Assembly (NCBI GenBank): GCA_037013495.1
Contig: CM072808.1
Location: forward strand, 15,626,669 to 15,690,668
Direction of reading: 5' to 3'
DNA: 64,000 bases
Source: Hippophae tibetana
Lineage: Eukaryota; Streptophyta; Magnoliopsida; Rosales; Elaeagnaceae
Every line of letters starts with the position of its first letter. Position 1 is the stretch's first letter. Shown one piece after another: positions 1-10,160 of this stretch. The notes under the pieces are model-generated. The model had not been told where the DNA came from. It searched no databases and saw nothing but the letters and a program-made list of their open reading frames with translations. The position numbers and the translations under genes were made by a program.

Positions 1-1145
1 TCTATTTTATTAATTATAATTGCTAGTTATTTACATTTTTAGCTAATTTTTAATTAATTAAATTAATATTTAGTATTAGTTTTTAATAAATATATTTTCA
101 AGAAAATTAATGAATTTTAATAAAAAAAAGGGACTTAATTGCAATTATAAAAGCTTAAAATTTAATTTGAATTAAAAGTGGATGAAATTGAAAATATCAA
201 AAGATTAGAAGTTAATTTGAATTAAATTTGTGGGTCAAAATGTAATTCATGAAAGTTGAATTTTTTGCGCAGGACAAGGAGCCACTCGCGACATTCACAA
301 CACCCAACACACATCGTTCGATCGTCTAATCAACGGTCAAGATCTGGTGCGTGCAATCAAGACGCGACAAAAGAGAGTGGACTCGGTATTCCTAAAGCAC
401 GAGGCTCGGTGCCGAGTGGGGCCAACAAAACGCACAGGCTGGTGTGTAGTGTGGGACCCACACGTTGACTACGCAGAAGTTTCTCCCCAGGCGCATCGCT
501 CACCATTGGATCAGTTGAACGGTCCAGATTTAAGCATGTGGAATCAAGCTGTCGCGCACCAAGTAGCTCTCCTACACTCCCGTGCGACGTGATTCATCGC
601 ATCAGAGTGTGCCATCGCGTCCCACCGAATAAAAAGTAGCCATGTGTTTCCTCAATCTCCCAGCCAATCATATGATGACACGTGGCATGTATTTGGTAAA
701 ATAAAAACACATAAACGACGCCCACTCACCAACTCTTTCTGCGTCGCCACGTGTCGAAGCCAGGTGTTGCGTATTTCCAGTGCGATAAGATCTTGTGTGA
801 CACGGTCCAGACTTTCCCCATGCGCCCGGAAGAGATATATGGATAAATTAGGAGTTCTTGGTTAACAACTTAAAATACAAGAACATAAATCAAGAGAAAA
901 TAAAATGTTCAAGTGGATTAATTTGGTGAAACTGCAATCCTAGAATTTTCTTACAAACTGTTATAAAAATTAGTTAGTCAAACTGTATCAAATTATCAAA
1001 TATTTGGATAAACTCAGGTTGAAATAATTTTAGTAATTAACGAACACTAGTAACAAATCTCCGCGGGAATGATATTTTACTTATCATATTATTATTTGTG
1101 ACCGTGTATACTTGCACGATTTTATGTTCTTCAAAAGAGACAACA
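1..1145 (+). repeat. 5' LTR of element 1 (partial, with internal deletion)
   Basis: This aligns with the 3' LTR from 5555 to 7549 and ends in the same GAGACAACA. It lacks about 850 bp present in the 3' copy: after the bases ATGCGC near 825 it jumps to CGGAAGAGATATATGG, whereas the 3' copy holds 6382 to about 7235 between these sequences. The GC-rich U3 part (about 270-620) is the only CpG-containing stretch nearby and yields long but meaningless reading frames. CACGTG boxes remain at 679-684 and 748-753. Most differences from the 3' LTR look like C-to-T or G-to-A changes, as expected for methylated transposons. Confidence 0.93.
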
Positions 1146-1151
1146 AGTTTT

Positions 1152-1169
1152 TGGCGCCGTTGCCGGGAA
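1152..1169 (+). other. Primer-binding site of element 1 (tRNA-Asp type)
   Basis: TGGCGCCGTTGCCGGGAA lies six bases after the LTR end (CAACA, 1141-1145). It is complementary to the 3' end of plant tRNA-Asp(GUC) apart from its last bases. This is the primer class known for Athila elements and fixes the 5' LTR boundary. Confidence 0.93.
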
Positions 1170-1221
1170 TTTGTTTTACTAATTTTTGTTGATATTAATA
1201 CCAATTAATCTGATTTTAGTT

Positions 1222-1224
<3 letters not shown>

Positions 1225-1262
<38 letters not shown>
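1225..1262. repeat. (AT)n microsatellite
   Basis: A pure AT dinucleotide run in the leader of element 1 between the PBS and gag. Confidence 0.98.
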
Positions 1263-1267
<5 letters not shown>

Positions 1268-1370
1268 CTTACTGTTATTTGCTTAGATTTGTGTGTTAAT
1301 TTATGTTTTTATTTTCATTTTTACTTTATTAGATTTATTTTTCAGATTTTTGGATAAATTGGGACTTTGT

Positions 1371-2692
1371 ATGCAATGCATAAGAAATCTTGACATAGTT
1401 CCGTTAGATCTAGAAATTGAGAGAACTATTTTAAAATTAAAAAAAATAATAATAAACAAGAAACCTCAAAACATCTAATTATGGATGAGGAAATTCTTGA
1501 AGTGGAAGAACCAAGATCTTTAAGAGATTATGTAGTACCTATGGTTGGTGGCATTCATGCAAGCATTAGAAGACCATTAATTCAAGCCAATAATTTTGAA
1601 ATTAAGCCTACAATCATTCATATGATTCAAACATCGGTTCAATTTGGTGGTTTATCCCACGATGATCCAAACTCCCATATAGCAAATATTTTAGAGATTT
1701 GTGACACCTTTAGGCATAATGGAGTCATTGATGATGCTATTCGGTTGAGACTTTTTCCTTTTTCACTTAGGGATAAGGAAAAGAGTTTGTTGAATTCATT
1801 GCCATATGGTTCTATCACTACTTGGGAGGATTTGGCTCAAAACGTTTTAGCCAAATATTTTCCACTAGCAAAGACTGCAAGGATGAGGAATGAAATCACC
1901 ACTTTTATACAGTTCAACTCAGAATCATTATATGAAGCTTGGGAGAGGTATAAGGAGCTACTTCAAAGATGTCCTCACCACGTTTTACCGAAGTGGCTTC
2001 AAGTTCAAACATTTTATAATAGTTTGATGGGTCAAACTAGAAACATGATTGACGCTGCAGCAGGTGGTGCTCTAATGGGAAATTCAATTGATGAAGCCTA
2101 CAACTTATTAGAGGAAATGGCTTCCAATAGCTACGAGTGGCCATCAGAGAGGATGATGCTTAAGAGAGCGCTGGAATTCACGAGATTGATGCTATGACCG
2201 CTTTAACTGCATAAGTATCCGCTCTGGTGAAGAGGATGGATACTTTGAGTGTCCATTCTATTCAAAGCCCTTTTGTTGCATGTGAATTTTGCAATGGAAA
2301 TCATGCTAGTGAGAGATGTCCTTAAAACTCTAAATCTGTCAATTTTGTTTCCAACTATAATAGGAATCAAAACAATCCCTATGCTACCACTTACAATCCA
2401 GGTGGAAGAATCATCCTAATTTATCCTAGAGTAACAATGAGGGACTACATCTTCTATAAAGCCCACATATCCTCAGGCCTTTCATAACCAAGCTCCACCA
2501 CAAGAAAAGAATCCATCATTGGAGGATATGTTTGCTCGATACATGGCCAATAATGAAACTATTCTTCAGAATCAAGCAGCTTCCATCATAAATCTTGAAG
2601 TTCAATTGGGGCAACTTGCTACTACTGTCAACAACCGCCCTCAGGGAGCTTTGTCGAGTGATACTGAAACTAATCCTAATAGAGGAGGAAAA
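1371..2692 (+). pseudogene. gag: gag pseudogene of element 1
   Basis: This encodes the nucleocapsid polyprotein of an Athila-like element. The first ATG at 1371 matches the start of gag in element G (MQCIRNL and LPFDLEIDRT-like text). A stop at 1476-1478 and a frame change lead into a 238-residue frame at 1481-2197 that holds the Retrotrans_gag core, with recognisable stretches ANNFEIKP, FPFSLRDK, YEAWERYKELL and CPHH, and an IDAAAGGA tail. A frameshift near 2175 and a TAA at 2208 follow. A CX2CX4HX4C zinc knuckle (CEFCNGNHASERC) is intact at 2281-2320. The linker down to about 2690 ends with a TAG before the IRLRSGKEL segment that opens the protease region. At least four disabling lesions make it non-functional. 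Confidence 0.9.
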
Positions 2693-2698
2693 TAGCAT

Positions 2699-3630
2699 TG
2701 TAAGGCAATTAGACTCAGAAGTGGAAAAGAGTTAAAAGAAGTACTTAAGCCGATTTCTTTGCCAACCCTTAATGTTGAAGCTTTTGGCCCAAAAAAACAA
2801 GATTGTGGAGATGAAAGAGCTGAAGAAAATGAAGCATCAACAAAATCCATGATGAAACCAGTTTTAGAAAGTATCAAGCCATATAATCCACCAATTCCAT
2901 TTCCTCAATGCTTCCATAAGGAAAAGCTTGATAAACAATTCTCCAAATTTCTTGAAGTTTTTAAAAAGCTTCATATTAACATTTCTTTTGCTGATGCCTT
3001 GGAGCAAATGCCTAGCTATGTGAAATTTATGAAGGACATCTTGTCTAAAAAGAGAAGGTTAGGTGATTTTGAGACCGTTGCTCTCATAGAGGAGTGTAGC
3101 ACAATCCTTCAGAATAAGCTACCACCAAAGCTTAAAGATCCAGGAAGTTTCACGATTCCTTGTACTATTGGTGAGAAATTCTTTGGTAGAGCTCTGTGCG
3201 ATCTGGGTGCAAGCATTAATTTGATGCCACTTTCCATCTATCAGAGACTTGGATTAGGAGAAGCGTAACCGACCACTGTAACTCTTCAACTTGCAGATAG
3301 GTCTTTGAAACACCCAAGAGGCATTATAGAGGATGTTCTTGTCAAGGTAGACAAGTTTATCTTTCCTACAAATTTCATAATTCTTGACATGGAGGAAGAT
3401 AAAGAGATCCCTATTATTTTGGGGAGACCATTTTTAGCAACTAGTAGGACTTTGATTAATGTTCAAAAAAGGGAACTCATTATGAGAGTTCAAGACCAAG
3501 AGGTAACTTTCAAAGTGTTTAAAGCTATAAAATTTCCAGGTGATTCTGACGCTTGTTATAGAGTCAATGAGTTAGTTGATAGTAGGTCTACAAAAAAATC
3601 TACTATTGATTCTTCTAAAATTTCTCTTGT
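2699..3630 (+). pseudogene. pro: Aspartic protease (gag-pro) pseudogene of element 1
   Basis: A continuous frame from about 2699 holds the linker (KAIRLRSGKEL), the conserved stretch before protease (FLEVFKKLHINI, YVKFMKDILSKKR) and the aspartic protease itself. The active-site motif is CDLGASINLMP, with the catalytic Asp codon at 3200-3202, and the second conserved block is ILGRPFLAT near 3418. One in-frame TAA at 3266-3268 splits the frame, and reading continues in the same frame through 3305-3630. In intact Athila elements reverse transcriptase would follow within about 300 bp; here it does not. Confidence 0.9.
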
Positions 3631-4012
3631 GAATCTAAATAATAAATTAAGAGCCGCTTGCGAAAAGCATTGTCTGCCAATCAATGAGATGGACCAGTTC
3701 CGTCTACAAGCATATAAAAATGTTAAGCTCTATAAAGTGAATACAAAGAGATGGCATAACAATAAGCTCTTGCATCGAAATTCTAAACAAAGACAAAAAA
3801 TTTTGCTCTTCAAGTCTTAGTAGAAATTCTTCCTAGAGAAACTAAATTCAAGATGGTCAAGTCCTTTCACTATTTCCAAAATGCATCCATACGGTACTGT
3901 CAAGATTAAAGATGAAAAATCACATAGGAATCTCCAAGTGAATGGGCAAAAACTCAAACCTTGTTGGGGAGGTGACTTTGATCATCAAAAGCCAACCATC
4001 TTGTTATATGAC
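3631..4012 (+). pseudogene. Integrase C-terminal remnant joined to protease (pol deletion scar)
   Basis: In the same frame as the protease, residues such as INEMDQFRLQAYKNVK, TKRWHNNKLL and KILLFKS match the segment after the integrase core. After a stop at 3818-3820, another frame continues with KSRWSSPFTI and VNGQKLKP, the GPY/F-like end of integrase. All of reverse transcriptase, RNase H and the integrase catalytic core is therefore missing, a deletion of roughly 3 kb compared with element C. The junction is about 3610-3636. Confidence 0.85.
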
Positions 4013-4045
4013 CCAACCTGAAGCAAGGAAAAAAAAAGTCAAGCT

Positions 4046-4084
4046 GATGACTCTAAATCAAACGTTTCTTGGGAGGCAACCCAT
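4046..4084 (+). promoter_or_regulatory. Conserved post-pol hairpin motif (element 1 copy)
   Basis: The core TTGGGAGGCAACCCAT can fold as GGG/CCC around AGGCAA. It lies just after the integrase tail. The same motif follows pol or its remnant in elements D, A, C (twice) and E. Its function is unknown; conservation in non-coding sequence suggests an RNA-level role. Confidence 0.7.
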
Positions 4085-4278
4085 GTGTTTTAGTTTTTAT
4101 TTATTTATTTATTGTATTTTAGAACATGTATTAGTTGCATATTTTTTCATTCTGTTATTTTGTTTTGATAGGTGCAAATCGGAGGAGGTACAACGATTTT
4201 TGGATTTCAATCTCACAAGCCAACTCACCATTCAGGGAAGTTTCTTTTAAAACATCTCCTTTGTTCTTTAATTTCCAC

Positions 4279-4294
4279 ACATTGAGGACAATGT
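4279..4294 (+). promoter_or_regulatory. Palindromic ACATTGAGGACAATGT motif
   Basis: This near-palindrome lies about 200 bp after the post-pol motif and is followed by TTAAGTTTGGAGG. The same palindrome occurs in element G (27037-27052, minus strand), and a decayed version occurs in element A (18045-18062). Confidence 0.7.
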
Positions 4295-4818
4295 GCATAT
4301 TAAGTTTGGAGGTATAGAGATTAAACTTATTTAAAATATTGCTTGATATTGTTACGTGTCTAGCTTTGTTTGTTTGGTTGATCGAAACATTAGATGATAT
4401 TTTGTGTTTAATGGTGATCTAATTTTTATTATTTTATTTCTTCGGTTTAAATAATACATAACTCCTTGAAAAATTTGAATAATGTCTAAGTTATGAATAA
4501 TTTTTATGTATGCTACATTTTTACAGAAATAAATATGTATGAGCACTAGTCTTGATTTTTGAGTTGCTATGGTAATTTAGAGAATGTTTATACGAGTATG
4601 TAATTTGTTTGATATTTGTGGTGTCATAGTCTTAGAATTTGTTTGATTTTCTCTCGAGGTGAAATTATAGATAACATTTAACTAAGAAAATGATTTAGGC
4701 CATCTTTGTATCGTTTGAGCCGTTCTATCCACCTTCACATGCTTTATCCATAGTATACCATTTTTGAGCTTCAAAGTTTATATATATATTTGTATCTGAT
4801 TTCAAAAGCCTACTTAAA

Positions 4819-4830
<12 letters not shown>

Positions 4831-4904
<74 letters not shown>
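4831..4904. repeat. (GT)37 microsatellite
   Basis: An uninterrupted GT run preceded by a short AT run. It is the source of a spurious Thr-His repeat frame on the minus strand. Confidence 0.98.
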
Positions 4905-4912
<8 letters not shown>

Positions 4913-5522
4913 CTAGTTTTCTTATCTCATTAACACGTGACAATTGTTAGTAAATATTTTAAGATATATCAGAAAAAAGAGGATACTAAAAGAAAAAATG
5001 AAAAAAAAGAAGAAAAAAATGATTATTGTATGTGATGTTAAATCCCAAAGTGATTATAGATCTTATCTCGTTTCAATCCTAAAATGATGTGTTTAGGAAA
5101 ATTTTTGAGCTAAATATTATCATTTATCCTACCTTTACCTAAGCCATACATTACAAGCTTAATAAAGTCCTATTGATTTTGTGTTTTGTGTTTGAACACA
5201 TTAGTGTAGAGAGAAATGAAAAATAAATTTATGAGATATGTGATTTCATTAAAAATAAATTGCGCTCATATTTGTATAAACTGATCCGGATTGCATGTGA
5301 TAAAATATGAAAAGACTTCACACACACACTAAATTCATTGTGAAAATGTAATATACTTTTAGATTTATTTCAATGCTTAGATAAAATTCTTTTATTTCTT
5401 TGAGTTATGTTATTTGAAATAAACAAAAAGAAATATTTTGAAAATCGCTATTTTAAATGCATTTATTCTTGTTTTATTTCTTGCCTTTTGCTCGAGGGCT
5501 AGCAAAATCTTAAGTTTAGGGG

Positions 5523-7549
5523 TGTAATAAATGTATTTTATACAGTTATTTCCGTCTATTTTTTTAAATATAATTGCTAGTTCTTTACATTTTTTAATTA
5601 ACTTTTAATTAATTAAATTAATATTTAGTATTAGTTCTTAATAAATATATTTTCAAGAAAATTAATGAATTTTAATAAAAAATGGACTTAATTATAATTA
5701 TAAAAAGCTTAAAATTTAATTTGAATTAAAAGTGGGTGAAATTGCAAATATCAAAAGATTAGAAGTTAATTTGAATTAAATTTATGGGTCAAAATGCAAT
5801 TAATGAAAGTTGAATTTTCTGCACAGGAAAAGGAGCCATTCGCGACATTCACAATGCCTAATACACACCGTTCGATCGTCCAATCAATGGTCAAGATCTG
5901 GCACGTGCAATCAAGAAGCGACAAAAGAGAGTGGAGTTGGTATGTTTGAAGCACGTGGCTCGGTGCCGAGTGGGGCCCACCTGCCACACAGGTTGGCGTG
6001 TAGGGTGGGACCCATGTGTCGAATACGCAGAATTTTCTCCCGAGGTGCATCGCTCACCGTTGGATCAGTTGAATGGTCCAGATTTAAGTACGTGGAATCA
6101 AGTTGTCGCGCACGGAGCAACTCGCCTACACTTCTGTGCGACGCGGTTCATCGCATTAGAGTGCGCCATCACGTCCCACCGAATAAGAAGTAGCCACGTG
6201 TTTCCTCAATCTTCTATCCAATAATATGATGACACGTGGCATGTATTTGGTAAAATAAAAAAAATAAAAATGATGCCCACTCACCTACTCTTTCTACGTC
6301 GCCACATGTCGAAGCCAGCTATCACGCACTTCTAGTGCGATAAGATCTTGTACGACACGGTCCAGATGTTCTCCATGCGCTCGTTGTTCCCACTGAATGA
6401 AAGGATGCCATGTGTCTCTTTATATCTTGTAGCCAATAAAATGATGACACGTGGCATGCATTTAAAGAAATAAAATCAGAAAAACACAAAACGATTTTCA
6501 CGCGTGTTATTTCTTTTAATTCTTCCCATGTATTTTTGTACCCCAATACATGTATTTTGATAAAAAAAATAATTGTATAGGAGGATATATTTGGACGCGA
6601 GAAAAAAGTTTGGGAGTTGAGTTTTCAGTTTTCATTTTCCATTTTTTCACTTCAATTTCCAGTTTCTCTCTGCGTGTTTTCTACAACACGCAGAACGTTT
6701 ATTTAAGATTTTTATGTTGTATTTTCTTAGGAAAAATAGAGAAAGAAGACAACGAAGAAGAAGGAAAGGGAAGAAATTTAATTTTCATTGAGGAATCGTG
6801 AAAGAGTTTCTCCTAATCTTTTTTCTTTAAAATTTTATTTCTCTGAAATGTTTTATTATTGTTGTGTTGTAATTTTAATTTCTGCTATGAACTAATTTAT
6901 TTATTCTAGGGTTGCAGTGTAGCTTAAATTATGAAACTTGAATTAAATATTTTTGAATGATTTATGGAACGGTTTTAAGTTGTTTATTTTATCTGTGCTT
7001 AATGCTTTTAATAATTTGAAGATTAATTAATTGATCTGTGACACTTAAATAAACTTGGAAAAGGCATTTTTGTGTGTTGCTCATGATAAAATAATGTATA
7101 TATATAAGGGATAGGAATATACTTTTATTGTATGTGTAACTATTTGAGAACTTAGAACTTAATAAATCTGGTTGAATTTAATTCCCATAGGAATATAGTG
7201 AATTATTTTAGCGAGATGTGTCTGTATGGAGCTCGGAAGAGATATATGGATAAATTAGGAGTTCTTGGTTAACAACTTAAAATACGAGAACATAAATCAA
7301 GAGAAAATAAAATGTTCAAGTGGATTAATTTGGTGAAACTACAATCCTAGAATTTTCTTACAAACTATTATAAAACTGTTAGTCAAACTGATCAAATTAT
7401 CAAATATTTGGATAAACTCAGGTTGAAATAATTTTAGTAATTAACGAACACTAGTAACAAATATCCGTGGGAACGATATTTTAGTTATCATATTATTACT
7501 TGTGACTGTGTATACTTGCACGATTTTATGTTCTTCAAAAGAGACAACA
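5523..7549 (+). repeat. 3' LTR of element 1 (full length)
   Basis: It runs from TGTAATAAATG after the polypurine tract to GAGACAACA (TG...CA) and is 2027 bp long. It preserves the segment lost from the 5' LTR. The U3 half has a GC-rich region (about 5830-6400) with five perfect CACGTG boxes. The second half resembles the leader of a transcript. The LTR-encoded frames (5766-6546) are not homologous to anything I recognise and shift between the two LTR copies, so I do not call them genes. Confidence 0.93.
5902..6453 (+). promoter_or_regulatory. G-box/ABRE-like cluster in the U3 of element 1
   Basis: Perfect CACGTG cores lie at 5902, 5952, 6195, 6233 and 6448; two sit in the extended form GACACGTGGCATG next to CCAAT-type boxes (CCAATAATATG and CCAATAAAATG). 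The two extended blocks are a diverged internal duplication about 215 bp apart. In plants such boxes bind bZIP and bHLH factors. That they drive the element is inference. Confidence 0.65.
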
Positions 7550-9050
7550 GTACCCAAAAGCATTCCATTACAACATTGAAGCATAAAAGATTAACATATG
7601 TAACCTTATATATGTTCCAAACCATTTAAAAGGGTGTAAAAGAAAATATGTTCTAGTTATTGAGAAGAATGTGGGCCATGACATTGAAATAAAGTGTGTT
7701 ACAGTATGGATGAAGTGGATCGAGGCCAAAACATGTACAGCCTATCTCAAGTAGCATGGAATATGAGTGTGTTATTGCACCTTACTATCTAATCCACTGT
7801 TCTCTTATTTTCTTTACCTATAAAATGGACACCAAGCTCTCTTTTAGAATCATCCCACAACTCTTTGTATAGGTGAATTCTCAATTTCTATCTAGCTTTT
7901 CTTTTCTTTATTAGTTTTAAAGTTCTTTTCTTAATTAAGAGTTGAACAAATATAGTTTATGTAGTAGTTTTACTTTCAATTCAATAAACATTGATTACAA
8001 TTTTGTTTGGAGGTTTTATAGAAATATAAACAATATTGAGATTCTATACGGATACACTTGAGGTATAATTTAAATGTATATTTTTTATATTATCTTTATA
8101 TGTTATTTTATATGCTATGTTTAATTTACTTATCATTTATTAAATTAATCATGTTTGGCATAAAATACTATGGGATATTTATAATATTGTTATGCTAGTG
8201 AAATATTAAAGTTGGTAAACATTTGTATAAAATGAATTACGTTTTTTTTGTTCATCAAGATTTAAACGAAATTTGTAAAAGAAAAATATATTGACAAAGC
8301 ATTTTTCATAATAAATAAATGAGTTTGATTTAGGATTTAATTATCTGAATTTGATTTAGAGTCAACTCTTTGATTTTGGATTTGATTATTTGAATCTTCA
8401 GAGAACTCTATTTCAAAGATTTTTTATAAGAATTATTATTGAAAAATATATTGACGATATATTTTTCGTTGTAGTTTTAAAATTTGAAAGTTAGTTTCAA
8501 GATACTTTAATCATTAACCTAACATAGACACCTCGATGAGGGTTTGAATAGATAACCCCGTCAAAAGAATCAATTAAATGGTTTATTAATTCCTTAGGAA
8601 TAAAGCATAATTTAATCAACTATCAATTAGTGATCCCTATCAAAAGACTTTAATTGATAAATGATTAACAATGATTGATCCCCACCTTGGGATATTTTCT
8701 TACAAAAAAGAAAGAATCAATAATCTTGATTCATATTTTTAATAAATTACTTAATATTGAGCAAACAAAATTAACTAACTAATAAATCCAATAAATTATC
8801 TACTTAATTTAAATGTTTATTTGCCTAATATTTGTTGAATTTATCTTTACTTTTATGCCATTAGATTAGACCTTTAAAACCCAAATGTTGTGATAAATGT
8901 TTAGGTTTAATTTTAATTTTTTAATTTTTGTTGAATTATTAAAAATCGATATGATTCATTTTTATACTGACCTTGGAACTATAATTATCATTTTTTAAGG
9001 GATTCATGCATTTGCGAGTTAGTTATAAATTTTACAAAATTTAACTATCA
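7550..9050 (+). repeat. LTR A' (5'-truncated by element 1)
   Basis: This aligns with LTR A (10161-11951) and more weakly with LTR C. Shared landmarks are the CATCCCACAA segment (about 7853), the GTTATGCTAGTGAAATATTAA segment (about 8190), the paired CACC/GGTG blocks, and an end in AACTATCA followed by AGTTTTTG. The first 190 bases or so of this LTR type are missing on the left where element 1 ends, so element 1 probably inserted into it and the remainder lies off-window. It contains a promoter-like TATAAAATGG at about 7819. Confidence 0.75.
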
Positions 9051-9320
9051 AGTTTTTGTGCATTAGCTAGTCACACATAAAATCCATGTTGCAATGCAAA
9101 ATCATTTTCTCTAACACAAACTGTATTTGAGAGCCCCATGCCACGATTCACAGAAAAACCATGACATGGCCCATTTTAATATTTTTAAAATAAACCCAAA
9201 CAAAATGCTAAGCAATACATTGAGAAATACTAGGCAATAATAATAAGAGAAAAAAATAAAATAAAAACAATTATAACTAAAAACATAAACAACAAAAATG
9301 AAAACATGAAAAAATGTTTA

Positions 9321-9366
9321 ATGGGTTACCTTTTCTTTAGAGCTCTGTTTAACGTCTTAGCAAGAC
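9321..9366 (-). promoter_or_regulatory. Post-pol hairpin motif (element D copy)
   Basis: On the minus strand, GTCTTGCTAAGACGTTAAAC forms a GTCTT/AAGAC stem and is followed by GGTAACCCATT. It directly follows the protease frame, which shows that pol is deleted between the two. Confidence 0.7.
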
Positions 9367-10157
9367 ATTTCTTATAAGGACTATGACTTGTAGACTTTAA
9401 TACACCCAGTGTCCCCCTCATCATTGAGTTTGTGTCTAAATGTGCTTGAAATGTACACTCTTTTCCAATACTTCCATTAATAAACTCCCATTTGTAGACA
9501 TCAACAATTGTCTTAGGTAGGGCCATGAATAGCCTACCAAGAAGTACATTGTGCTCCTTGTCCAATTTTAGGATTTCTTGCACATTTTCAATTATAAAAT
9601 CTACATGTATGATAAGATTATCTATCTGTAACATTAAGTCCTTTACTATGCCATTTGGATAAATTAGAGATTTATCAACTATTTGTAAGGAAATGGTTAT
9701 GGGTTTTAGTTCATCCACTCATAATTGCAAATATAATGGATATGGCATTAAATTAAGGTTGGCACCTAGATCTAGCATAACATTTACCTCTTTTTTATCA
9801 CCAATGGTGATATTAACATTAAAGCTTCCTAGATCCTTGGAGGTAGATTTAGTAATACTTGTGTTTCCTACATCATTAAGTAGTAAATCATTAGAAATTT
9901 CAGGAGACTTAACATCAAGCAACATGTCATTGTGAAAGGTTATAAAAGCCTAAACATGTTCACTTTGACTTGACAACTCTTCTCTAGCTTGCTTTTGCAA
10001 ATGCTTAGCAATTTTCCCTACTTGCACTTCCACCCTTTTTACTGATGCCTCTAAAGAATCTAATATTGATTATTATTCACCAGGTTGTCTTTGCTAACTT
10101 GAATGAAAGCATTCAAGTTGTCCTCTAAAGTTGGTTTATTTAAAATATTATGGGGAA
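9361..10157 (-). pseudogene. gag linker and aspartic protease pseudogene of element D
   Basis: From right to left, the minus strand reads the gag tail (PTLEDNLNAF-like, about 10130-10100), a linker with stops, then a protease frame with active site LDLGANLNLMP (within 9719-9925). An in-frame TGA at about 9711 separates this from VDELKPITISL, and the frame goes on to a second conserved block, LLGRLFMAL. About 30 codons after the protease domain the frame runs into the post-pol motif. Gln/Leu-rich linker text matches elements A and C, so D belongs to that subfamily rather than to element 1. Confidence 0.8.
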
Positions 10158-10160
10158 TAT

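Larger units (their letters stand above)
4085..5522 (+). other. 3' untranslated region of element 1
   Basis: This non-coding AT-rich stretch contains the palindrome at 4279 and the GT microsatellite at 4831. At its end is an inverted repeat, TTTTGC at 5486 pairing with GCAAAA at 5502 around a CTCGAG-containing loop, and then the short polypurine-like tract AGTTTAGGGG that ends at 5522 and abuts the LTR. Open frames within it have no recognisable content. Confidence 0.75.
1..7549 (+). mobile_element. Element 1: Athila-like Ty3/gypsy LTR retrotransposon, non-autonomous
   Basis: Two LTRs in direct orientation (1-1145, cut by the window edge, and 5523-7549) flank an internal region with a tRNA-Asp-type primer-binding site, a gag pseudogene, a protease pseudogene and a 3' untranslated region. 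The gag and protease are of the Athila type (OTA branch of Ty3/gypsy). Reverse transcriptase, RNase H and most of integrase are missing: the protease reading frame runs straight into an integrase C-terminal tail near 3620. The element could only have moved with proteins supplied by a relative. About 32 bases of the 5' LTR lie left of the window, because position 1 aligns with 5555. The right flank GTACC at 7550 is the candidate 5-bp target duplication, whose partner would be off-window. Confidence 0.93.
9051..10160 (-). mobile_element. Element D: inverted gag-protease remnant of an A/C-type Ty3 element
   Basis: Read on the minus strand, this holds a gag linker, an aspartic protease, a copy of the post-pol motif and AT-rich 3' untranslated sequence (9051-9320). 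It has no reverse transcriptase, so like element 1 it has lost pol. It lies in the opposite orientation to the LTRs on both sides, and LTR A interrupts its gag at 10160. Confidence 0.75.

Noticed and set aside
256..865. Open frames in the GC-rich LTR of element 1, repeated at 5766-6546
   Set aside because: They lie in U3 sequence, change frame between the two LTR copies and resemble no protein I know. Length is explained by fewer A/T-rich stop codons in GC-rich sequence.
1293..1478. Hydrophobic N-terminal frame as a separate membrane protein
   Set aside because: Only the part from MQCIRNL (1371) matches gag of element G; the hydrophobic part is untranslated leader read in frame.
4725..4943. 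Thr-His repeat open frame on the minus strand
   Set aside because: It is only the translation of the (GT)37 microsatellite.
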